DNA of 64,000 nt from Loripinus fragilis (GCA_964019695.1 OZ026519.1:24428013-24492012), one strand, 5' to 3'; counted from the first letter of the stretch, positions 1 through 9,593 are shown. Program-made: numbers and translations. Notes: generated from the sequence alone by a model not told the origin.

Positions 1-332
1 TTTTTGGGACAATACACAGAGCGACTATAAAGACCATGAACTAAATGCAGTGACATGGAACAATTTGTATTGTAAAGGTATTTCAGTTATCTGAGAGGGA
101 AATTAGTCAAAGTATACAGGCATTTTCTTAGATTTCGTCCACGGATTCGGTTCATATGTGAAAGGTCTGCCGAAAAAGAAACGATGCAATTCGGTGGCCG
201 TTACGGTTTCGGTTCGGTTTCGGTTCGGATTCCGTGTATATGTGAAACAGCCCTTAGGTAAAACGAGGAACAATCTGTGAAAATACTGAAAAACCTGTGA
301 AACTGCTGTTGAAAAACTGCAAAAAATAAATC

Positions 333-456
333 TGTGTTGTCTGCTGACAAGCTTTGCAAACAGTTTAGACTCAGAACAGGTCCTAGAAAGCATTTGGTCT
401 GATCATCATCATGTTCATCGTCATCATCATGTTCATCGTCATCATCATGTTCATCG

Positions 457-487
<31 letters not shown>

Positions 488-624
488 GTTCATCGTCATC
501 ATCATGTTCATCGTCATCATCATGTTCATCATCATCATCATGTTCATCGTCATCATCATCATCGTCATCATCATCATCATGTTCATCGTCATCATCATGT
601 TCATCGTCATCATCATGTTCATCG

Positions 625-655
<31 letters not shown>

Positions 656-872
656 GTTCATCGTCATCATCATGTTCATCGTCATCATCATCATCATCAT
701 CATCATCGATCATCATCATCATCATCATCGATCATCATCATCATCCTCAGGTTTTGATTAACATGCTGGTGCAGAGCGTCTTTCACATCAGTGATCAGTG
801 TGCCCCCTTCAGATAACTGCACTGACACGCGATATGGACCTGGAACTGTTTGACACTCTTATGTTATTCCTG
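333..872. mobile_element. Family B inverted-repeat element, expanded by a microsatellite
   Basis: The left end has the family B motif TTTGCAAACAGTTT near 352-365. The right end has the inverse AACTGTTTGACACTC near 844-858. Between them lies the CATCAT array, so the array seems to have grown inside a copy of this MITE-like family. No transposase is present. The family name is mine. Confidence 0.5.
402..745. repeat. CAT/GTTCATCGT compound microsatellite
   Basis: About 340 bases built from ATC triplets, interrupted regularly by GTTCATCGTC blocks that give an 18-base higher-order unit. Because the unit is a multiple of three, several frames stay open and spell Asp/His/Glu, Met/Asn or Ile/Val runs. 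These are repeat artefacts unless a transcript shows otherwise. Confidence 0.95.
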
Positions 873-1000
873 TAAAAACTTTATGATGAATCCATTTTAA
901 CAATTAGATTGCATCAAAGAGATTGCATCGGTGGATTGACTGGAAATTTCTGGCCCTTACAGCCATGACAGACTGGTACTTCCATACCTTTGTTTCCAAA

Positions 1001-1181
1001 GATTTAGATAAACAAATAATTTCTGCGTTAAATTGTAAATAATTTCTTACCCGTCAGTTTTAACATATGTTATGGGTGCTCAAAAGAACAGTCTCACTGA
1101 GACGGTTCTTTTGAGTACCCACAACATATGTTTTGGCTGCGAAATAAGAAAATTATTTTCCCATTATGCACTCTTAACTAA
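1001..1181. mobile_element. Family A palindromic MITE
   Basis: A perfect-looking central hairpin (GAGACGGTTCTTTTGAG with its inverse) is flanked by inverted ACATATG blocks and by TTTCTTACC / AAATAAGAAAA ends. About fourteen copies occur in this window. It is non-coding and non-autonomous. Confidence 0.85.
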
Positions 1182-1247
1182 TAACATTATTGTGGCATAA
1201 TTTTTGGTAAGACCTAAGATTATGTAAATCCTAAAAAAAAACCCTAC

Positions 1248-1361
1248 CTTTAGTTGTGGCATGATTTCTGGGTAAGACAGTGATATTCAACTTCATGTTT
1301 CTTAGTGCACACGCTCCTGCAAAGGTGTTATTTAAACCAGCTCTTGTTCCAGTGGACATTG
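1248..1361 (-). CDS. Ephrin-like gene, exon encoding the C-terminal part of the receptor-binding domain
   Basis: Ephrins are membrane-anchored ligands of Eph receptor tyrosine kinases; the receptor-binding domain is an extracellular cupredoxin-like fold. The exon starts after TTATTTCAG and ends at CTAAAG|GTAGGG. It is 114 bases and fits the previous exon exactly in phase (1 base carried over). It encodes TMSTGTRAGLNN followed by AGACALRNMKLNITV. This corresponds to the ephrin stretch with the glycine/asparagine loop, a conserved Cys and an R-x-MK strand at the domain's end. N-glycosylation motifs NNT and NIT are present. The next exon, with a linker and a GPI or transmembrane anchor, is not securely seen and probably lies left of position 1. 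The family call is from recognised motifs, not a search. Confidence 0.83.
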
Positions 1362-1477
1362 CTGAAATAAAAAGAATGATACATTGCCATTTAATTCTTT
1401 GCATATTGGGTAATTTTGCAAGGTTTTTTTCATGATCTGCTGTTTAAAAACTTTTTTTTTTTTTTAAAAAAAAAATC

Positions 1478-1605
1478 CAGGGATACCACCAGCATGACCA
1501 GAGTGCCAAACAGTTTGGACCCAGGTCTGGCCAAATATAATGTTACAGTGTTGGGCTTGATCTGGGTCCAAACTGTTTGCAAAGGTTATCAGCAGACGGC
1601 ACTGT
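1478..1605. mobile_element. Family B inverted-repeat element
   Basis: AAACAGTTTGGACCCAGGTC on the left and GATCTGGGTCCAAACTGTTT on the right form an inverted repeat, followed by AAAGGTTATCAGCAGACG, the typical outer sequence of this family. No coding capacity. Confidence 0.7.
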
Positions 1606-1611
1606 CATTCA

Positions 1612-1839
1612 ATGAGCAATACAAGGATCACCAAAGTTAGCAATACCATGGTCATCCAAATGAGCAATACCAGGATAATTCAATTGAGCAATACCAGGAT
1701 AATCCAAGTGAGCAATACCATGGTCATCCAAGTGAGCAATACCAGGATCATCCAAGAGAGCAATACCATGGTCATCCAAGTGAGCAATACCAGGGTAATC
1801 CAAGTGAGCAATACGAGGATCATCCAAGTTAGCAATACC
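1612..1839. repeat. 24-base tandem minisatellite
   Basis: About nine to ten copies of a 24-base unit beginning GAGCAATACCA and alternating GGATAATCCAA with TGGTCATCCAA variants. Open reading frames on both strands across it are by-products of the 24-base period. Confidence 0.9.
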
Positions 1840-1999
1840 TGATACACTGATCTGACTTCAAATTAGTAAGATTTGATTGTAATTATACAATGACTTCCTA
1901 CAAGACAAATGACTTGATATTTCATGCGAATTGTCTGATAACTGACAATTCACATGATATATGTCAAGCCTTATTCTGTTCCTTAGCTCTTTGCCTACT

Positions 2000-2120
2000 G
2001 GTGTCGTCTACTGATAACCTTTGCAAATAATCTGGACCCAGATCAGGTTGGGCCTGAAACTGTTTGACACTGGCGGTGTTTTTTGAGGAATATTTTGAAG
2101 GGGTTGATTTTGAGAAAAAC
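2000..2120. mobile_element. Family B inverted-repeat element
   Basis: Carries CTGATAACCTTTGCAAATAA, then TGGACCCAGATCAGG and finally AACTGTTTGACACTGG, the family's ordered motifs. Slightly diverged. Confidence 0.6.
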
Positions 2121-2325
2121 CATGCAAAATTTTCCAGTGTTGATGAAACAACACCATTTGAAAATGATTTTAGGGGGCTCTATGAAGTTGATTCAATGGC
2201 GCACATTCCAATATTCACTTATAGCATGCTCATTGTACCATGTATATCATGTATTTTCCTTGTTTACACGGTATGCTCTTGTGCTATCTGTGAGCGGCTT
2301 GAGTTTGATCTTAACATTGTTAATA

Positions 2326-2580
2326 TGGCCAAATAAAAAAATAAGTGTGTTTCGGGAAACGGATCTAAAAATTTTAGGTAGGGTAGGCACACATATTTTT
2401 TTAATTATTTTTCTTCTGGAAAAAAAAATACAATTTTATGCATTTTGAAAGGCAATTTTGCCTTTCAAAATGCAAAAAAATTGTATTTTTTCCAGAAAAC
2501 CTGAAAAAATTCTAGGTTTCATTAGTTAAGTTAAGTAGGGTCGGTTACCCTAAACACAGGTATTTTTTTTATTTGGCCTA
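2326..2580. mobile_element. MITE with GGCCAAATAAAAAAATA terminal inverted repeats
   Basis: The ends are inverted copies of GGCCAAATAAAAAAATA followed by a GTGTTT block. The middle (about 2406-2505) is a long hairpin around GCATTTTGAAAGGCAA. It sits in the intron next to the 2613-2784 exon. Similar ends occur near 8887 and 35850-36080. Confidence 0.75.
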
Positions 2581-2612
2581 AAGATATGTTCTGTTCTGTT
2601 CTATATACTTAC

Positions 2613-2784
2613 TTGTTAAATAATAGCTTTGATTAACTACCATATGCAAGTTCCCTGGAATTCCATGGAACCCTTGTACAGTCATCGTATAACCTTTTTC
2701 ATCATCTGGACTGTTGCATTCTAAGAATGGTGACAGGGTGACATTGGCAGGAATAAAACAACCCTCAAACCAATCTCTCTGTAC
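2613..2784 (-). CDS. Ephrin-like gene, exon encoding the middle of the receptor-binding domain
   Basis: The exon starts after TTTTTGCAG and ends TTAACAA|GTAAGTA, a strong donor. It is 172 bases: 57 codons plus one base. Both joins are in phase, with 4454-4559 upstream and 1248-1361 downstream. It encodes VQRDWFEGCFIPANVT, LECNSPDDEKGYTMTVQGF and NLHMVVNQSYYLT. The order Cys, then L-x-C-x-x-P-D, then an F-rich strand and a terminal YY matches ephrin receptor-binding domains, which have LLNC-x-x-P, a KFQEFSP-like strand and YYIIS at these positions. N-glycosylation sequons are NVT and NQS. An immunoglobulin domain was considered, but the YY-to-MK spacing in the next exon favours ephrin. Confidence 0.85.
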
Positions 2785-2828
2785 CTGCAAAAAGATCAAA
2801 GTCACAGATTAGCCCTTTATGTACTAAT

Positions 2829-3088
2829 GCATGGGTGAAAGTTCAAAATTTCTGAAATCCTGAACTTTTGAAATTCAAATTTTAAAGCTTGCAGGATGTC
2901 TACAAAAATGGATAATTTAAAGTTAAAATGATAAATTGTGTTTAAATAATCTGAAAACTAATCAAAGAAACTAATCAAAGTAGCCATTATAATCTCCTTA
3001 ATTCAGCATTTTGAGGCCGACTTTCTTTGGAAAGTCAGTCTCAAAATCCTGAAATCAGGATTAATCCTGAAAACTTTTACCCATGTAC
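2829..3088. mobile_element. MITE with ATGGGTGAAAGTT ends
   Basis: The left end ATGGGTGAAAGTTCAAAATT is inverted at the right as CTGAAAACTTTTACCCAT. A second copy is at 34819-35005, and right-end fragments lie near 18193-18223 and 51375. It is intronic in the ephrin-like gene. Confidence 0.7.
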
Positions 3089-3197
3089 TAATGGATTCTT
3101 CCTTCTAGTTTATATGATAAATATGTGATGGTCCATTATGTATATTGATATGTTTTGGAGGTGGGGTGGGGGGTGGGGGTGGGGAGGGGGAGGGTTC

Positions 3198-3393
3198 GTT
3201 TCTTTATGTACCAGTTAACAATTTTTCAGTTGTGTCGGGACAGGTCTTCCTGGGTTGAAAAGGTACTAAGCATGGGATAAAATGCCTTGCTCAAGAACAC
3301 AACATAGTGACCATGATGGCAGTGAGGCTCGAACCAGCAACCCTTCCATCCTCAGTCTAACACTCTACCAACTGATCCACTGCACTCCACTAT
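3198..3393 (-). mobile_element. SINE S1, tRNA-derived, minus strand
   Basis: Read on the minus strand, the right end has a tRNA-like head with an A box (TGGATCAGTTGGTAGAGTG) and a B box (GGTTCGAGCCT). The body carries CTTGAGCAAG and ACCCAGGAAGACC, and the T-rich tail lies at the left. These are pol III internal promoter elements. It is a somewhat diverged copy. Confidence 0.85.
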
Positions 3394-3426
3394 GTTTTGG
3401 TTTTGAAATAAGAAAATTAATCTCCA

Positions 3427-4411
3427 ACTAGAGCAGCAGTCGACGGTACACCATCGCAAATACCCGCTTTTTTACCTGTAACATTTACCTTGGGGCCAAG
3501 GTCACACAAAATGTAGCTCAGTACCTTCTACATAATGTGACCTATGCATCTGTGAAGTTTAAAGTTGCTATGTCCAATGGTTAAGGAGGAGATGCATTTA
3601 CAAGAAAAAACATTATATGACCTTGACCTATTGGTTTAAGGTCACACAAAATGTTGTCCAGTACCCTCCAAATCATATGATCTATGCACCTGCAAAATTT
3701 GAAGTTGCTACGTCCAACAGTTTAGGAGAAGATGGATTTACAAGAAAGTACATTATATGACCTTGACCTAAGGGTCAAGGTCACACAAAATGTTGCCCAG
3801 TACCGTCCACATCATGTGACCTATGCACCTGCGAACTTTGAAGTTGCTATGTCCAATGGTTCAGGAGAAGATGCATTTACAAGAAAATACATTATTTGAC
3901 ATGACCCAAGGTCAAGGTCACATGAAGTGCTGCCTAGTACCCTCGACATCATGTGACCTATGCACAGGCAAAATTTGAAGTTGCTACTTCCAAAAGTTTA
4001 TGAGGAGATGTATTTACAAGAAAATACATTATTTGACCTTTGACCTTGACCTGGGGTCAAGGTCACACAAAATGTCACCCAGTACCCTCTACATCATGTG
4101 ACCTATGCACAGGCAAAATTTGAAGTTGCTACTTCAAAAGTTTATGAGGAGATGCATTTACAAGAAAATACATTATTTGACCTTTGACCTTGTCACACGA
4201 AATGTCACCCAGTACCCTCTACATCATGTGATCTATGCATCTACAAAGTTTGAAGTTGCTACGTCCAACGGTTTAGGAGAAGATACAATTACAAGAAACG
4301 TGACGGACGGACGGACGGACGGACAGACGCACGGACGGACAGACTGACGACGGACCGACTTTGGTACGAAATAAATATACCCTATTTTTCTAACGAAAAA
4401 GCGGGTATAAT
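3427..4411. mobile_element. Pearl-like tandem-repeat element with ACGG microsatellite tail
   Basis: Starts ACTAGAG and has subterminal inverted repeats TACCCGCTTTTT (about 3461) and GAAAAAGCGGGTATA (4395-4409). Between them are six units of about 138 bases, beginning near 3487, 3620, 3759, 3898, 4035 and 4178. Each contains AAGGTCACACAAAATGT and GAAGTTGCTA. The array ends in GACGGACGG repeats at 4302-4355. This layout matches the non-autonomous bivalve 'pearl' elements, which have been linked to Helitron-type transposons. The assignment comes from layout only. Confidence 0.7.
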
Positions 4412-4453
4412 TATATGTGAATGAAGACAGAGGGAATGTAAATTCATACGTAC

Positions 4454-4559
4454 CCAATATAGCACATAATATTCCTTTGGATCTACATTATGAGGACATC
4501 TCACTTCAAAATTCGAACCATAAGTAATGAACATCTTTGCACCTTCCCCTTCTACAAAT
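4454..4559 (-). CDS. Ephrin-like gene, exon encoding the N-terminal part of the receptor-binding domain
   Basis: The exon begins after CTTTTTTCAG and ends TATTGG|GTACGT. It is 106 bases: one carried base plus 35 codons. It encodes FVEGEGAKMFITYGSNFEVR, then CPHNVDPKEYYVLYW. In ephrins the corresponding segment is R-F-x-x-G-D followed by a Y-x-D-I-x-CPH strand and a YILYLV-like strand, so the Cys-Pro-His and the tyrosine-rich strand are diagnostic. It joins 2613-2784 as LYW-VQRD without changing frame. The upstream exon must end with two bases of a codon; if these are AG, the junction reads Arg-Phe, as ephrins have. The signal peptide is not in this exon. The gene runs leftwards and its intron here is filled with SINE and pearl-like DNA. 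Confidence 0.85.
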
Positions 4560-4630
4560 CTGAAAAAAGGAAAATAGAGAGTTGAATATCACAATAAAAT
4601 GCTTTCGGAAAACTACATTTGCCTTAACTT

Positions 4631-4932
4631 GTGTATTCTATGGAGTTGAGTCTTGGGACAGAGCAATGGAGTGGAGTAATTGAGTGGAGTGGAGTCAAAT
4701 TTTGGAGTGGCAAAAATTCTTATTACACCTGCAGATTCAGTTTATTTGACTAATATCTGGACTGGTCTTTTTTGAAACCTTGGATATCTGATACACATCC
4801 TAGCTCTAAACATACTAAGTATATGTAAATCAATGCCCTGGCCTGATGTCAGTTTTGCCACTCCAAAATTCGACTTCACTCCAATACTCAACTCAATACT
4901 CTGCTCCAAGACTCCACTCCATAGAATACACG
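4631..4932. mobile_element. Foldback element with GTGTATTCTATGGAGT ends
   Basis: Inverted repeats start GTGTATTCTATGGAGTTGAG and finish ACTCCACTCCATAGAATACAC (end at 4931). The arms are about 90-100 bases and imperfect, and they are rich in GGAGTGGAGT. There are no open reading frames of note. Confidence 0.8.
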
Positions 4933-4953
4933 GTGCCTCTTTTTTAGTTGTCT

Positions 4954-5078
4954 GCTAATTTTTTTTTTTTTTTCAAAATCAATTTTTCCAAAAATTCTTT
5001 CAGGAATACCATCAGCATGTCAAACACTTTGGATCCAGACCAGGCTCAATGTTATTAGGGCTGATCTGTGTCCAAACC
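4954..5078. mobile_element. Family B inverted-repeat element
   Basis: Poly-T, then CAGGAATACCATCAGCATGT, CAAACACTTTGGATCCAGAC and the inverse GATCTGTGTCCAAAC. Directly abuts a family C half element. Confidence 0.55.
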
Positions 5079-5079
5079 G

Positions 5080-5162
5080 AGCATTCTTGCAATACTTTCT
5101 ACCTTCATTAAGCTACCGTTTTGTCTATTTTTAAGTGGCCGCTTAAGACAGGTTTTACTGTA
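5080..5162. mobile_element. Family C (pogo/Tigger-like) half element
   Basis: Contains GCAATACTTTCTACCTTCAT and ends GCTTAAGACAGGTTTTACTG followed by TA. This is the right half of family C; the left half is missing, and family B sequence adjoins it. Confidence 0.65.
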
Positions 5163-5212
5163 GGTGAAGAGTGAATAGTGACTAGAGCACTTAGAAGCTC
5201 TGAGCTTTTGTT

Positions 5213-5382
5213 TGTTTGATTTGATTCTTTACATCCCAGTCAATAATTTTTCAGTTATGTTTGGACGGGTCTTCCTTGGTTAAACCAGTAAATGTGTCTT
5301 GCTTAAGGACACAACACACTGACGCCGGTGAGGCTCGAACACACCGCCCCCAAACGAGCACTCTACCACTGTGCTCCCTAGA
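5213..5382 (-). mobile_element. SINE S1, minus strand, slightly shortened
   Basis: The tail GTTTGATTTGATTCTTTACA is at the left, and GGTGAGGCTCGAAC (B box, inverse) and CACTCTACCACTGTG (A box, inverse) at the right. About 20 bases are missing between the boxes compared with other copies. Confidence 0.8.
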
Positions 5383-5961
5383 AGCTCTGAGCTATTTCCT
5401 ACTAAAATCAAATATATCCTGTTCAAAAAATAGTGCAGATCAAGACCAGTTGTCTTCAGAGAAGGCAACTGGTCAGGATCTTCACTATTTTCCATAACAA
5501 TCATGAAAAGATAACTCTTGTTGATAAAAATTTATTGAGTTGAATTGGTTACTTCTCTTTGATACTATTAAAATAAAAATGCTTTATTCAAAAAAAAGAT
5601 GCTTTGACAGATCAGGCCCGACAGATCTGGATCCAAACTGTTTGACATTCACATGATAGACCTCAAAGAATTTAGTTTGAAAAATATCAGCGGACCACAA
5701 AAAAAATCATGAAAAATTTCCTATCATGCAAAGAGTTAATTATACTGCTGCTGTGATCATTGGAGCTTAAAACCTTTTCAAAAGCTATCCACTCATATCT
5801 CACTAGATCAGCGATAAATTAGCATACAAACTCATGAATATGGCCACCCATTATCTGGTAATTAGATATTTAGGTTTAAATTTCCACAGCTCACAGGTAA
5901 AGGGTCTCATCAGGGGAAACACATGTTTATAGTTTTCTGCAATAATAATTTAATTGTTACT

Positions 5962-6162
5962 TTGTTTGATTTGATTTTTTTATGTCCCATTCAACAATTT
6001 TTCAGCTATGCTGGGACGGTCTTCCTGGGTTGAACCAGTACTAAGCAGCCCCAGATAAATATGTCTTGCTCAAGGACACAATGCAGTGCAGCAGGTGAGA
6101 CTCGAACCCGCAGCCCCTCGGTCTGGAGTTTAGCACTCTACCACTGAGCCACTGCTCTCCCT
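5962..6162 (-). mobile_element. SINE S1, minus strand
   Basis: Full-length layout: GTTTGATTTGATTTTTTTAT tail, GTCTTCCTGGGTTGAACCAG body, GACTCGAACCCGC B box and GCACTCTACCACTGAGCCAC A box (both inverse). Confidence 0.88.
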
Positions 6163-6223
6163 AATTTAATTGTTACAATAAAGATGCAGATCAGACTGTG
6201 TGACATTGATGTTCACTGCCCAG

Positions 6224-6430
6224 ATATGGGCCTTGTCGCGACAAAACCTGTCTTTGGGCTTTCCGACAAAGCAAGACTAAAACCAGTCTCTTGTTGCAAG
6301 CTTAGATATGGTACTTTCCAAAACGCGAATAACAAAGGTGCAGATCAGACTGCGCGGATGCGCAGGCTGGTCTGCGCCTGTGTTGTTCACATACCCCCGA
6401 AGACAGGTTTTCTTGCGTCGAGGCCCATAT
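6224..6430. mobile_element. Family D MITE
   Basis: Left ATATGGGCCTTGTCGCGACA and right CTTGCGTCGAGGCCCATAT are terminal inverted repeats. Inside them are inverted copies of AAAACCTGTCTT. Full copies also lie at 51708-51921 and 60322-60541. Confidence 0.8.
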
Positions 6431-6491
6431 GTATTACTTGCTGCATACACCTTGTATGAAACATCAAACCCAGGACCAAGGGACTGTGTGT

Positions 6492-6620
6492 CTCAGTGAG
6501 ACCAAATTATTTCATTTTCATGGGATATTTAAGAAAAATGAGATAAAATCAGCAAAGCGAACCCCCCACACCTTTATACATATGAACCCCCTTTCTAGAA
6601 ATCCTGGATCCGCCCCTACT
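6492..6620. mobile_element. Half copy of GGGGCGGATCC element
   Basis: Matches the right half of the element at 21920-22104 in inverse: ATTTCATTTTCATGGGATAT, a stretch with AACCCCC, then AAATCCTGGATCCGCCCCT. Confidence 0.65.
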
Positions 6621-6857
6621 ATAGCAGGTTGTCTGCAGTACAGAAAGAATGTCCATTCTTGGTTTAATCTTTCCACAGTACCCTGGAGAAATACAAGCAA
6701 TCTTCTTCCAGAAAATATATTCCAAAATGTACAACACATCTCAGATAGATTCTCAATTCCCACACTACACTCTCTTTTCATACTTTCTTTCCTCTGCTTT
6801 TAGCATGTTTAGATCAAGCTACAATTCATTAACTTTTCCTTGCTGGCTATGATTTTT

Positions 6858-7000
6858 GATGTCTGCTGATAACCTTTGCAAGATCAGGACCAACAGAACG
6901 TCGGTCCTGATCTGGATCCATTGCAAGTTGACTGTGTTTGACACTCTGAAAGCATTCCTGATTTTTTTTAAAAAAAAAGTTAATCTTGATAAAACTCTGA
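6858..7000. mobile_element. Family B inverted-repeat element
   Basis: CTGCTGATAACCTTTGCAAG, GATCAGGACC with its inverse GGTCCTGATC around AACGTC, then GTTTGACACTCTGAAAGCAT and a poly-T/poly-A stretch. Confidence 0.65.
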
Positions 7001-7665
7001 CAGTTTGAACATGTTCATAGCAAAAAGTTAGAAATCTTTTGAAATCCTTCGCATAATGAAACAGAGGCTTTATCTGGAATTGGATTTTAAGTTTTAATGA
7101 AAGTGTGTACTGTCTTTCACATGCTTTGTGCACCATTTAAACAGCTCAGCGTGTTTGCCAATCGAAAATGACGGATGACATAATAGCATCATTTTCAGCA
7201 CTGACATTCAAGACAGATTTAATCAAAATCAGGAACTTCTTAATTAATAAACTTGTAACAAGTGACAAATTTGAAAACTTAATTTTTCAAACCAGCTTAA
7301 CAACCAGAATATGGCTATTACATAATGGACTATTTTGTTCATATATGGGTCAAAGTTAAAGAGATCACAGAAAATTCTGACAATTAACTGTCAACTTGAG
7401 AGAACCAAAGGCTCAGGCAACAGCCTGACACATGCCCATGACACATGTTAGATCCAGGGCCTGGTCGAGAAAAATCCTGACTTTGTTGCTTTGTTTTGTG
7501 CCTTGAAAAAATCACATAAAAAAGTAATCCAAGCCTTCTCTGATGTTTAAGTGGCTTTTCCATATTTTTCTGTAAAATAATAAAATAAAGAAAAGCCACT
7601 AAAACGTCAGAGAAAACTCGGACTAATAAAAAAGATAATGATATTCATCTTCAATATCAGATATC
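7001..7665. other. No feature recognised
   Basis: AT-rich, non-repetitive sequence. Short open frames on both strands show no recognisable domain, splice context or codon signal. Confidence 0.5.
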
Positions 7666-7719
7666 ATACAGGAGCAAGCTGATCTGGATCCAGACTGTTT
7701 TTTCAATAGAGGCTAAATT

Positions 7720-7905
7720 GTTTGATTGATTTGATTCTTTACGTCCCATCAACAATCTTTCAGTTATATAGGGATGGGTCTTCCTGGGTTGAACCAGTAC
7801 TGAGCTAGGATCAATGTGTCTTGCTCAAGGACCACAATGCAGTGACGCCGGTGAGGCTAACCCGCGGCCCTTCGGTCTCGAGTCAAGCACTCTACCGCTG
7901 AGAGG
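7720..7905 (-). mobile_element. SINE S1, minus strand
   Basis: GATTTGATTCTTTACGTCCC at the tail side; GCACTCTACCGCTGAGAGGC is the inverse A box. It begins right after a family B fragment with GATCTGGATCCAGACTG at 7681-7697. Confidence 0.85.
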
Positions 7906-8373
7906 CTAAATTGTAAAATTCTGTGTATATAACTTAAATAAACTAAGGTAGGCATGCAAGCAATGTCAGCTGTTGGTATTAGGTCAATTATGGTTGGTCA
8001 AACAATATTGATGAAAAACTTGCTAATGGATATGGCAGTGTATTTAGAAGGAATAAAATGCTGAAAATATAAGATTTATGCCTTTCTGGGCCTCAGAGGA
8101 ATTTTCTGCTTTTAACAAATGGAGGGAATATTGGTTTTAAACTAATGAATAATATGCTATTTGTTAATATTTATTAAATACAGAAAAAATATATGCCATA
8201 TGCTCAATTCTATGAGTGAGCTAGTCCAATTGTGGGCTGCAGCTTCTGTGCATACTCTACACCTACAAAAGTAAGTTACACTTGTATAAAAACCGAAGTA
8301 TAACCTTATTCAGCCTAATGAGGGCACATGCTCTTTAAAGCACACTTAATTATTTATTAATTGTGAATGCTTT

Positions 8374-8574
8374 AATTTGTTTGTTTGATTTGATTCTTTA
8401 CGTCCCATCAACAATCTTCCAGTTATAAAGGGACTGGTCTTCCTGGGTTGAACCAGTACTAAGCTAGGATTAATGTGTCTTGCTCAAGGACACAACGCAG
8501 TGATGCCGGTGAGGCTTGAACCTGCTGCCCCTCAGTCTCGAGTCAAGCACTCTACCACTGAGCCACTGCGCTCC
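8374..8574 (-). mobile_element. SINE S1, minus strand, intact-looking
   Basis: Minus-strand reading begins GGGAGCGCAGTGGCTCAGTG (A box side), then has a B box GGTTCAAGCCTC and ends in the TTTGATTTGATTC-type tail. It is among the least diverged S1 copies here, together with 51981-52184. Confidence 0.88.
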
Positions 8575-8652
8575 CGTGTGAATGCTTTATCTTCTGACTT
8601 CTAGTCATTCCAATATTTATGGATGAAAAACAGCTGGCTTCATCTGATCTGA

Positions 8653-8830
8653 TGGAACACCGTAGTGTAGTTGGTATAGTGCGGCATTCATGACCAAGAG
8701 GAAACAGGTTCAAATTGGATGTTGGCGGGAGATGTTGAATCAAATTGAGCAACACACTTTATCCACATGCATGCTTCAACCCACATGACTGAAAATTTGT
8801 TGACTAGGACATAAAGCATCAAACATGGTT
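8653..8830 (+). mobile_element. SINE S2, tRNA-derived, plus strand
   Basis: TAGTGTAGTTGGTATAGTGC resembles an A box and GGTTCAAATTGG a B box, with spacing like a tRNA. The 3' body contains TGACTGAAAATTTGTTGACT and ends ATAAAGCATCAAAC. The same 3' body recurs at about 22538-22580, which supports a dispersed family distinct from S1. Confidence 0.6.
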
Positions 8831-9250
8831 ACTTGTACGACTCGCACATTGCTAAGATGGCAAAAAGGAAAGTTAGGCAGTATTTTTTTATTTGGCCTTA
8901 CAATCTGATTTCCTGCACATTTTTGACTCTTTCCATTGTCACAAATTTAATTTACCATTAATCATAACAGTGATTATGGGGTTAAGATTATCAGCAAATC
9001 GATACATTGTTGAAGGGTTTGTCAATATTACTCTTAATCATGTGACCAGACCATCAATCTAAAAGTGATCCCATGACCCACATATTTGACCCAAGTCAGC
9101 AACATTTAGTTTATAGGAGAATTTAATTACAGCTCAGACACTTTTTGAAGATCATGTAAAAAATGAGAAAAGATATCATCCATCAAACATTGTCAAATAA
9201 TATTGATCAGAATCTTTAGAACACTGATCAAGAAGCCTTATGATCAACCA

Positions 9251-9285
9251 TTTTTTTTTTTTTTTTTTGGGGGGGGGGGGGGGGG
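9251..9285. repeat. Poly-T followed by poly-G
   Basis: About 18 T followed by about 17 G, then G-rich sequence to 9300. Homopolymer length here may be unreliable in the assembly. Confidence 0.9.
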
Positions 9286-9593
9286 TAGGGGGGAGGGAGG
9301 GCATTGGCCAGTAAATATCCCTTATCCTGCTGAATAAAATAACATGGCATATTCACTTCCGTTTTCTTGGCCTGGCATATTCACTTCCGTTTTCTTGGCC
9401 AGTTCAGTTGTTTGATTTTGGATTCTGAGCTAGGCTTCATGAAAACTGATCAGCTAGCCAGCCGATCCGGATCTACAATGTTTTTTAAATAGGATAAATC
9501 TATCCGTGCTCAGCAGGACAAGCCTTAATTAATACTGAAACATGTTGTCAATTTTTTTTTCCAAAAATGAAAACAAAGAACAATTAGGTCATT

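Noticed and set aside
201..728. Minus-strand 175-codon frame rich in Asp, His and Glu
   Set aside because: It is generated by the CAT/GTTCATCGT microsatellite and runs into a transposon end; no splice or domain evidence supports a protein.
411..761. Plus-strand frame of Ile/Val/Phe repeats
   Set aside because: Same microsatellite in another frame.
1612..1842. Open frames on both strands across the 24-base minisatellite
   Set aside because: A 24-base period keeps frames open by chance; units vary as in non-coding DNA.
3487..4300. CRISPR-like array suspected from regular spacing
   Set aside because: Whole units repeat with gradual divergence and no unique spacers; the genome is eukaryotic, and the ends fit a pearl-like element.
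4454..4559. Immunoglobulin-domain interpretation of the first ephrin exon (C...YYVLYW)
   Set aside because: After joining the two downstream exons, the Cys spacing, YY strand and R-x-MK ending fit ephrin and not an Ig fold.
8552..8755. tRNA gene suspected from A and B box motifs
   Set aside because: The boxes belong to SINEs S1 and S2; no cloverleaf with an acceptor stem could be completed.
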